64,000 nt of DNA from Aliivibrio fischeri (lineage in GTDB: Bacteria; Pseudomonadota; Gammaproteobacteria; Enterobacterales; Vibrionaceae): the NCBI RefSeq assembly GCF_009727955.1, contig NZ_WOBR01000014.1:62001-126000 (forward strand). Reading direction: 5' to 3'. Below, piece by piece: positions 57,584-64,000 of the stretch (within the stretch, counting starts at the first letter, position 1; every line of letters begins with the position of its first letter). Under the pieces are notes generated by a model. It worked only from the letters and a program-made list of their open reading frames with translations. It did no database searches and was not told the origin of the DNA. The position numbers and the translations under genes are program-made.

Positions 57584-59428
57584 TTATTTTAAAATCCCTA
57601 ATTCATCCCAGAGACTATCAATTTTAGCGACCACTTCTGGATCTTTCTTGATTGGTGTTCCCCACTCACGAAGACATTCACCTTCCCATTTATTGGTGGC
57701 ATCTAACCCCATCTTTGAGGTTTCACCTTCGCTTTGTAAGAATAAGGTATCTCTCGCCGGATCCATTCGTGTGGTTACCGCCCAAATGATGTCATTCCAA
57801 TCACTCACATTGACATCATCATCACACACGATCACAAATTTGTTCTCTTCAAATTGAGACCAAATGGCATCCATGATTTTCTTAGCATTACCTACAGCCT
57901 GTTTATTGATGGATACAACCACCATACTGGCATTGTCATTCTGCAAATGAATTTCAATAATCTCAGGACACATTTTGGTTATTTCAGCGATACACCCTTC
58001 AATCTGCTCACTACTTGTTAATGAACATTCCACGTTTGGTGATAATGCTAATTCTGCATCCCATTTTTTCGTGATATCTAAGCCCATTTTTGAACCTAAT
58101 CCCACCACAGGTGAAGCAAAATCTAATGAATCTATCGGCGTATTCTCTATCATTAAACTATCACGAGCGGGATCCATATGCAGAGACATTGCCGCTGTTA
58201 CTTGTGACCAATCTCGAGCATTCACCTCTTCATCGCAGACCAATACAAACTTGGTGTACATAAACTGACGTAAGAACGACCACACGCCCATCATCACACG
58301 CTTAGCGTGACCTGGGTATTGCTTCTTCATTGTCACTACCGCCATGCGATATGAACACCCTTCTGGTGGAAGGTAAAAATCAATGATTTCAGGAAACTGC
58401 TTTTGTAAAATAGGCACAAATACTTCGTTTAATGCCACACCTAAAACCGCAGGTTCATCAGGCGGACGTCCAGTATACGTACTGTGATAAATCGGTTCTT
58501 TACGCATGGTAATGTGCGTAACCGTAAACACATGGTGCTTTTCAACTTCATTATAGTAACCGGTGTGATCGCCATAAGGGCCTTCATCGGCAAATTCTGT
58601 TGGGTCTATATAGCCCTCAAGGACAATCTCAGCACTGGCTGGTACTTCCAAGTCATTACTAATGGATTTGGTTATTTCGGTTCTGCTGCCTCGTAGAAGG
58701 CCTGCAAACGCATATTCAGACAAAGTATCAGGTACAGGCGTTACCGCACCTAAAATCGTCGCAGGATCGGCACCAAACGCTACAGAGACAGGAAACGGTT
58801 CTCCTGGATGAGTTTCCATCCAGTCACGCAAATCTAAAGCACCACCACGGTGAGCAAGCCAACGCATGATCACTTTGTTTTTACTCAGCTTCTGCTGGCG
58901 ATAAATGCCTAAGTTTTGGCGTTTTTTATGCGGGCCTTTGGTAATGGTTAGACCCCACGTTAATAACGGAGCAACATCATCAGCCCAACAGCTCATCACT
59001 GGAACTTTATCAAGATCAACATCATCGCCTTGCCAAACAATCTGTTGGCATGCCGCTTTACGAATATTCTTAGTTGGCATGTTCAAAACTTGCTTAAAGA
59101 CTGGCAATTTATCTAATGCATCTTTAAAGCCTTTTGGTGGCTCAGGCTCTTTTAAGTACGCAAGTAATTTTCCTACTTCACGCAGCTCCAAAACGTCTTT
59201 GCGACCCATGCCGATAGCGACACGCTCGGGTGTACCAAATAAGTTGGTTAACACCGGAATATCGTAACCAATTGGATTTTCAAATAGCAAAGCAGGACCA
59301 CCCGCTCGTAAAGTACGATCGCTGATCTCTGTCATTTCATAATGAGGGTCAATGGGGTGTGAAATGCGTTTTAGCTGACCAATATCTTCCAAATGGCCGA
59401 TAAAATCGCGTAAATCCTTATATTGCAT
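57584..59428 (-). CDS. ubiD: 4-Hydroxy-3-polyprenylbenzoate decarboxylase UbiD, extended form
   Basis: A prenyl-FMN-dependent decarboxylase in ubiquinone synthesis. 614 residues against about 497 in E. coli. Residues 1-340 are collinear with E. coli, with [20 protein letters not shown] and [13 protein letters not shown]. The region [20 protein letters not shown] to [11 protein letters not shown] (about 341-456) is followed by a second, diverged copy (about 483-581, with [49 protein letters not shown] and [11 protein letters not shown]) and the normal C-terminus. So the extra length is an internal duplication. The usual partner ubiX is not in this window. Confidence 0.95.
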   Translation of the reverse strand: MQYKDLRDFIGHLEDIGQLKRISHPIDPHYEMTEISDRTLRAGGPALLFENPIGYDIPVLTNLFGTPERVAIGMGRKDVLELREVGKLLAYLKEPEPPKGFKDALDKLPVFKQVLNMPTKNIRKAACQQIVWQGDDVDLDKVPVMSCWADDVAPLLTWGLTITKGPHKKRQNLGIYRQQKLSKNKVIMRWLAHRGGALDLRDWMETHPGEPFPVSVAFGADPATILGAVTPVPDTLSEYAFAGLLRGSRTEITKSISNDLEVPASAEIVLEGYIDPTEFADEGPYGDHTGYYNEVEKHHVFTVTHITMRKEPIYHSTYTGRPPDEPAVLGVALNEVFVPILQKQFPEIIDFYLPPEGCSYRMAVVTMKKQYPGHAKRVMMGVWSFLRQFMYTKFVLVCDEEVNARDWSQVTAAMSLHMDPARDSLMIENTPIDSLDFASPVVGLGSKMGLDITKKWDAELALSPNVECSLTSSEQIEGCIAEITKMCPEIIEIHLQNDNASMVVVSINKQAVGNAKKIMDAIWSQFEENKFVIVCDDDVNVSDWNDIIWAVTTRMDPARDTLFLQSEGETSKMGLDATNKWEGECLREWGTPIKKDPEVVAKIDSLWDELGILK

Positions 59429-59569
59429 CGCTATCTACATCTAATGAGTTTGAGTAGATTATACCCAAACAAATGAATATCCCCAACCCTACTTAACACT
59501 CATCACCTAGAGCTAAAACACATCTCATTAGGTAATGAATATTTAAATATTTGGGGAATTAAAATCTTA

Positions 59570-60565
59570 TTAATTTTGTGATAAAGCAAACTTTACGTGC
59601 TGCTTACGAACATTATTACTGCCGCTTACCAAGCTTTCTAACCAAGATACATGACCATAATTCGCCAAGTGCATTGCGACTGCACCGCCATCTTGAATAT
59701 GATCAAGCTTCGCTAATAAGAAATGCTGAACCTCTTGTGGCAAAGGATGAAGTTGAGCAAGTGAGGCAAACGCACTCTGTTTCAATGATGGATTTTTAGT
59801 CGCTGCCATTAATTGCTCTGTCGCAAATGGATCAGGTGCTAATCTCGCTAAACGATTAAGCTCATTGATACTGTATTGATCCGTTCGCATACGCCATAAC
59901 ATCTTATATATTCCAGGGTCTTTAGATACTTGAGCTAAACGAACCATCACTTCCGTTGTTGGCAACCACACCGATAATGTGTCGTCCGTGATCTGATTAA
60001 CAAGATACTCTAATGCTTCTGGCGTAAGGCTATCTAATTCAGCTAACACAATAGATTGACGTACACGTACTTGATGAGGCTCACCCGTTAACCATTCAGA
60101 TAATATAAGACGCTTTTCTTCAGCGGCAAGAATGAAGTCCAATACTTGTTGCTCTTTCTTCATCTGATTTAATACACGAGCAGCAATACTGGAATAATCA
60201 AATGCTAACTTAGTGACCACATAGCCATCACCTTGTTCTTTAATGGTATAAGTTGGATGCAGCGTTAACTGTTCTTTTAGCCAAATACTGGCTGTTGGAG
60301 ATAAGACTAATCTGTCTTTTTCAATATGTTGAAGCAACATAAAGCGTACCGCTTCTTGCTGTGGCATAGAAAGACGATTAAGAGAAAAGTTTAATGTTGT
60401 GGTGTCATCATCAATAAGATATTGATGCAGTTTTTCCACCTTCTTTTTGAGTTGCTGATCATTCAATAAACTATTCTTAAAGTTTGGTTGAATCTCAGAG
60501 GCAGATACTTGCCCAAACAGCAAACTAATAAAAAGGAGGATTGATGCTAACAGTCCTTGTTGCAT
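59570..60565 (-). CDS. Exported helical-repeat protein of unknown function
   Basis: 331 residues with a signal peptide (LLASILLFISLLFGQVSASE). The rest is helical and repetitive, with HEAT/armadillo-like pairs (TPEALEYLVNQITDDTLSVW, TTEVMVRLAQVSKDPGIYKM, DPFATEQLMAATKNPSLK, QSAFASLAQLHPLPQEVQ). No catalytic motif was seen. A perfect AAGGAG precedes the ATG. It sits between rho and ubiD on the same strand and starts after the rho terminator. I do not recognise a named family. Confidence 0.8.
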   Translation of the reverse strand: MQQGLLASILLFISLLFGQVSASEIQPNFKNSLLNDQQLKKKVEKLHQYLIDDDTTTLNFSLNRLSMPQQEAVRFMLLQHIEKDRLVLSPTASIWLKEQLTLHPTYTIKEQGDGYVVTKLAFDYSSIAARVLNQMKKEQQVLDFILAAEEKRLILSEWLTGEPHQVRVRQSIVLAELDSLTPEALEYLVNQITDDTLSVWLPTTEVMVRLAQVSKDPGIYKMLWRMRTDQYSINELNRLARLAPDPFATEQLMAATKNPSLKQSAFASLAQLHPLPQEVQHFLLAKLDHIQDGGAVAMHLANYGHVSWLESLVSGSNNVRKQHVKFALSQN

Positions 60566-60652
60566 ATATTACTCCTTGAAATGAACTAAGTTAGATTTCC
60601 TTCACCAAGCTTAGTACAAATCATAGTGCGATCAAATTAACATTTAATCAAC

Positions 60653-60681
60653 AAAAAACGCTACCAAATTGGCAGCGTTTC
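60653..60681 (-). terminator. Terminator after rho
   Basis: On the minus strand AAACGCTGCCAA pairs with TTGGTAGCGTTT and is followed by TTTTG. Lies about 45 bases past the rho stop. Confidence 0.88.
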
Positions 60682-60723
60682 ATTATTTTTGAGCTCTACA
60701 TCAATAAATGAGTCTTTTATCAA

Positions 60724-61983
60724 TTACTGACGACGCATCGCATCAAAGAACTCATCATTTGTTTTCGTCATTGATAGCTTATCAATTAGGAATTCCATTG
60801 CATCGATCTCGCCCATTGGGTGAACAATCTTACGCAGGATCCACATTTTTTGTAGTTCATCTGCTTTAGTCAGCAACTCTTCACGACGAGTACCAGAACG
60901 GTTGAAATCAATCGCTGGGAATACACGTTTTTCCGCAATCTTACGGTTTAAGTGTAATTCCATGTTACCTGTACCTTTAAACTCTTCGTAGATAACCTCA
61001 TCCATTTTAGAGCCAGTATCAACAAGTGCTGTTGCGATGATAGTTAAACTACCACCTTCTTCAACGTTACGTGCTGCACCAAAGAAACGCTTAGGACGGT
61101 GAAGTGCGTTAGCATCCACACCACCAGTAAGAACTTTACCAGATGATGGGATTACGGTGTTGTATGCACGAGCTAGACGAGTAATAGAGTCAAGTAAGAT
61201 AACCACGTCTTTCTTATGCTCAACAAGACGTTTTGCTTTCTCGATAACCATTTCAGCAACTTGAACGTGACGAGACGCTGGCTCATCAAACGTTGATGCA
61301 ACAACTTCACCTTTAACTAGGCGTTGCATCTCTGTTACTTCTTCTGGACGTTCATCGATAAGTAGAACCATCAACTCACACTCAGGGTGGTTATGCGCAA
61401 TACTTTGAGCAATGTTTTGAAGTAGCATAGTTTTACCCGCTTTTGGCGGAGCAACAATCAGACCACGTTGGCCACGGCCAATTGGTGATGCTAAATCAAG
61501 AACACGTGCTGTAATGTCTTCTGTTGAACCATTACCACGTTCCATGCGTAAACGATCGTTAGCATGTAGAGGAGTAAGGTTTTCAAAAAGGATTTTGTTA
61601 CGTGCGTTATCAGGACGGTCGTGGTTTACAGCGTTTACTTTAAGAAGTGCAAAGTAACGTTCGCCATCTTTTGGTGGACGAATCTTTCCGGCAATGGTAT
61701 CACCAGTACGCAAGTTAAAACGACGAATTTGGCTTGGTGATACATAAATATCATCAGGACCCGCCAAGTAAGAACTGTCTGCCGAGCGAAGGAAACCAAA
61801 GCCATCTTGCAGAATCTCTAGAACACCGTCACCAAATATATCTTCGCCACTCTTAGCGTGTTGCTTAAGAATAGAAAAAATAATGTCTTGTTTTCTTAGA
61901 CGAGCTAAGTTTTCTAGGCCTAGTGTTTCGCCAAGAGCAACAAGGTCCGATACAGATCGGTTTTTAAGTTCAGTAAGATTCAT
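60724..61983 (-). CDS. rho: Transcription termination factor Rho
   Basis: A hexameric RNA-dependent ATPase; 419 residues as in E. coli. N-terminal domain ([19 protein letters not shown]), RNA-binding cold-shock-like domain ([20 protein letters not shown]), Walker A ([16 protein letters not shown]), Walker B ([14 protein letters not shown]), Q-loop and R-loop ([15 protein letters not shown]). Near identity over the whole length leaves no doubt. I chose the ATG at 61981-61983 as in E. coli; a TTG eight codons earlier is not needed. Its leader may carry autogenous Rho-dependent attenuation. Confidence 0.99.
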   Translation of the reverse strand: MNLTELKNRSVSDLVALGETLGLENLARLRKQDIIFSILKQHAKSGEDIFGDGVLEILQDGFGFLRSADSSYLAGPDDIYVSPSQIRRFNLRTGDTIAGKIRPPKDGERYFALLKVNAVNHDRPDNARNKILFENLTPLHANDRLRMERGNGSTEDITARVLDLASPIGRGQRGLIVAPPKAGKTMLLQNIAQSIAHNHPECELMVLLIDERPEEVTEMQRLVKGEVVASTFDEPASRHVQVAEMVIEKAKRLVEHKKDVVILLDSITRLARAYNTVIPSSGKVLTGGVDANALHRPKRFFGAARNVEEGGSLTIIATALVDTGSKMDEVIYEEFKGTGNMELHLNRKIAEKRVFPAIDFNRSGTRREELLTKADELQKMWILRKIVHPMGEIDAMEFLIDKLSMTKTNDEFFDAMRRQ

Positions 61984-62162
61984 AGTGGTAGGTAGTTGTT
62001 TAGTCAAAATCAGATTCTATCTTTAGTTGATTTAAGAATGGATGACCTTCGAGCTCGGTCAAGAAATGAAATCGTATAAATTACGCGCGATAAATTATCA
62101 CTTATTCGGTTTTTAGTCTAGGGGGTTAATCCTATTTATGGGCTTAGCTTAGCTCAGATAAA

Positions 62163-62199
62163 ACAAAACCGCACATAATTTTTCATTATATGCGGTTCT
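62163..62199 (-). terminator. Terminator after trxA
   Basis: On the minus strand AACCGCATATAAT pairs with ATTATGTGCGGTT around GAAAA, followed by TTGTTTTAT. It separates trxA from rho. Confidence 0.85.
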
Positions 62200-62222
62200 A
62201 TCTGACTTAATACCATCCTAAA

Positions 62223-62549
62223 TTATAGGTTTGCATCAAGAAACTCTTTAAGTTGAGTCTTTGAAAGTGCACCCACTTTCGTTGCAGCTACGCCGCCATC
62301 TTTAAAAAGAAGTAGCGTTGGAATGCCACGAATACCAAATTTTGGTGGTGTACCAGCATTTTGATCGATATTTAATTTACCAATCGTTAGTTTGCCTTCG
62401 TACTCATCAGCAATCTCATCCAGAATCGGGGCAATCATTTTACAAGGACCACACCATTCTGCCCAGAAATCTACTAGTACAGGGCCTGCAGCGTTGATTA
62501 CACTTTCTTCAAAACCGCCATCTGTAAGCTGCAAAATTTTGTCGCTCAT
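62223..62549 (-). CDS. trxA: Thioredoxin 1
   Basis: A general cytosolic disulfide reductant of 108 residues. The redox site is [15 protein letters not shown]; cis-proline region [12 protein letters not shown] is present. The ATG at 62547-62549 ([15 protein letters not shown]) has GGAG six bases upstream. A longer ORF that begins at 62681 overlaps the rhlB start and lacks homology, so it is rejected. It diverges from rhlB with 112 bases between the starts, as in E. coli. Confidence 0.98.
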   Translation of the reverse strand: MSDKILQLTDGGFEESVINAAGPVLVDFWAEWCGPCKMIAPILDEIADEYEGKLTIGKLNIDQNAGTPPKFGIRGIPTLLLFKDGGVAATKVGALSKTQLKEFLDANL

Positions 62550-62661
62550 CGTCAACTCCAACGTTAAATTTAAAGGCTGATTTGATGATAACCAGCAAAT
62601 TGATTCTCTATTTGAATGGAATCCGTTTCGTATTGCAAGCTTTAACTGATATTCTATAGCT

Positions 62662-63960
62662 ATGAAAAAGACGCACATCACAGAGCAAAACTTTGCCGAC
62701 CTAGGTTTACAGCCTCAGGTTATCGATGGTTTGAATGCAAAAGGGTTCATTAAATGTACCCCAATTCAAGCTAAGGCATTGCCGGTACTGCTCGCCGGCC
62801 AAGACATTGCAGGCCAGGCCCAAACGGGTACAGGTAAGACGCTAGCGTTCCTTACTGCTACTTTTAATCACCTATTAACGACACCAGCACCTGAAGGTCG
62901 TAAAATCACACAACCGCGTGCCATTATCATGGCTCCGACACGTGAATTAGCGATTCAAATCTTCAATGATGCTGAATCACTTATCGCAAGCACAGGCCTA
63001 AAAGCGGCACTGGCTTACGGTGGTGAGCGTTATGAAAAACAACAACAAGTGATTGAGCAAGGTGTTGATATTTTGATCGGTACGACCGGTCGTATCATCG
63101 ACTTCTACAAGCAAGGTCACATCGACTTTAAGATGATTCAAGCTGTTGTTCTTGATGAAGCCGATCGTATGTTCGATTTAGGTTTTATTAAAGATATTCG
63201 CTTTATCTTCCGTCGTATGCCTGCGCCAACAGAACGCTTAAACATGCTGTTTTCTGCGACGCTATCTTACCGTGTACAAGAGCTTGCTTTTGAACACATG
63301 CAAGAGCCTGAGCACGTTGTTGTTGAACCAGAGCAAAAAACAGGTCATCGCATTAAGGAAGAACTTTTCTATCCTTCAAACGATCATAAAATGGCTTTAC
63401 TTCAAACACTTATTGAAGAAGAGTGGCCAGATCGTGCGATTATCTTTGCAAACACAAAACACAAATGTGAATCAGTTTGGGGTCACCTAGCCGCTGATAA
63501 ACATCGTGTTGGTCTTCTAACAGGTGACGTTCCACAGAAAAAACGTGAGCGCATTTTAGAAGAGTTTACGCAAGGTAATGTTGATATCTTAGTTGCTACC
63601 GATGTGGCTGCTCGTGGTCTACATATTCCACAAGTAACACACGTATTTAACTTTGATTTACCAAACGAAGCTGAAGATTACGTTCACCGTATTGGCCGTA
63701 CAGGTCGTGCAGGTGCAAGCGGTAACTCTATTAGCTTTGCATGTGAAGAATACGCAATTAATCTTCCTGCTATCGAAGAGTATATTGAGCATTCAATCCC
63801 ACAATCTGATTACGATGCTTCTGCATTACTAGAAGATTTGCCTGCACCATTACGTCTTCAACGTCGTCCGCAGCAAAATCGTCGTAACAACAATGGTCAA
63901 CGTCAAGGCGGCAACCGTAAGCATTCTCGCCCACGTCAACCACGCAATACTCAATCGTAA
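62662..63960 (+). CDS. rhlB: ATP-dependent RNA helicase RhlB
   Basis: A DEAD-box helicase of the RNase E degradosome; 432 residues. Motifs: Q motif [22 protein letters not shown], Ia [41 protein letters not shown] and [15 protein letters not shown]. The C-terminus is basic and Gln/Arg/Asn-rich ([17 protein letters not shown]), typical of RhlB and used for RNA or RNase E contact. It is followed after 32 bases by another gene. Confidence 0.97.
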   Translation: MKKTHITEQNFADLGLQPQVIDGLNAKGFIKCTPIQAKALPVLLAGQDIAGQAQTGTGKTLAFLTATFNHLLTTPAPEGRKITQPRAIIMAPTRELAIQIFNDAESLIASTGLKAALAYGGERYEKQQQVIEQGVDILIGTTGRIIDFYKQGHIDFKMIQAVVLDEADRMFDLGFIKDIRFIFRRMPAPTERLNMLFSATLSYRVQELAFEHMQEPEHVVVEPEQKTGHRIKEELFYPSNDHKMALLQTLIEEEWPDRAIIFANTKHKCESVWGHLAADKHRVGLLTGDVPQKKRERILEEFTQGNVDILVATDVAARGLHIPQVTHVFNFDLPNEAEDYVHRIGRTGRAGASGNSISFACEEYAINLPAIEEYIEHSIPQSDYDASALLEDLPAPLRLQRRPQQNRRNNNGQRQGGNRKHSRPRQPRNTQS

Positions 63961-63992
63961 GTTGAGAGCTCAGTAAAAAGTAAAAGGATGTT

Positions 63993-64000
63993 ATGAAAAG
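63993..64000 (+). CDS. Start of the next gene, cut by the window edge
   Basis: ATGAAAAG begins at 63993, five to six bases after AAAAGGA, a proper ribosome-binding site. Only two codons are visible. In E. coli and vibrios gppA follows rhlB, so gppA is a guess from context alone. Confidence 0.4.

Noticed and set aside
57584-59428. UbiD extra length as a frameshift or fusion artefact
   Set aside because: The frame is open throughout, both copies keep conserved motifs, and the normal C-terminus follows.

Overview
The window is AT-rich gammaproteobacterial chromosome and reads as Vibrionaceae core genome, most likely an Aliivibrio (Vibrio fischeri group). This rests on protein similarity to E. 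coli and Vibrio families recalled from knowledge, on Spot 42 and RyhB small RNAs flanking polA, and on gene order. No rRNA, tRNA, CRISPR array, prophage or insertion sequence was seen. About 45 protein genes are intact; a gene is cut at each end of the window.

Layout. 1-1404: a truncated EamA exporter, a small exported Cys-rich protein and psiE. 1633-5679: gmk-rpoZ-spoT-trmH (GTP and stringent-response genes). 5680-7200: a mosaic of short dispersed intergenic repeats around yiiD. 7217-15827: dtd, yihY, typA, glnA, a DUF4124 gene and glnL-glnG, with NtrC operators and a sigma-54 promoter. 15944-31673: an accessory-looking block holding two paralogous Cache-GGDEF-EAL proteins flanking add, then eda, a lipoprotein, a DTW-domain tRNA-modifying enzyme, a FIST-GGDEF-EAL sensor, a YhiN flavoprotein, uspB, ftnA, uspA, rsmJ and asnC. 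31918-43392: hemN, DUF2489, yihI, a methyltransferase, cytochrome c4, engB, spf, polA, ryhB, yhhQ and glpT. 43449-49331: DUF3630, recQ, rarD, a 55-residue zinc ribbon and uvrD. 49416-56269: cyaA divergent from hemCDXY. 56350-64000: fre, a small ferredoxin, ubiD, an exported protein, rho, trxA, rhlB and the first codons of the next gene.

The genes form several working groups: nitrogen control (glnA, glnL, glnG); cyclic-nucleotide and (p)ppGpp signalling (cyaA, spoT, three GGDEF/EAL proteins); tetrapyrrole and iron handling (hemC, hemD, hemX, hemY, hemN, ftnA, and RyhB under a probable Fur box); and RNA or ribosome function (rho, rhlB, engB, yihI, typA, rsmJ, trmH, TapT-like, dtd). The E. coli order polA-spf-engB-yihI-hemN-glnG-glnL-glnA-typA is recognisable but is split between glnG and hemN by the 16 kb block.

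I found no clear new multi-gene system. The most rewarding non-coding or unusual items are a preQ1-I riboswitch candidate embedded in the yhhQ ribosome-binding site, a RyhB gene located by its conserved core, a roughly 66-nt candidate sRNA downstream of Spot 42, unexplained structured DNA between ryhB and polA, an internal duplication in the C-terminal third of UbiD, and the dispersed repeat family.
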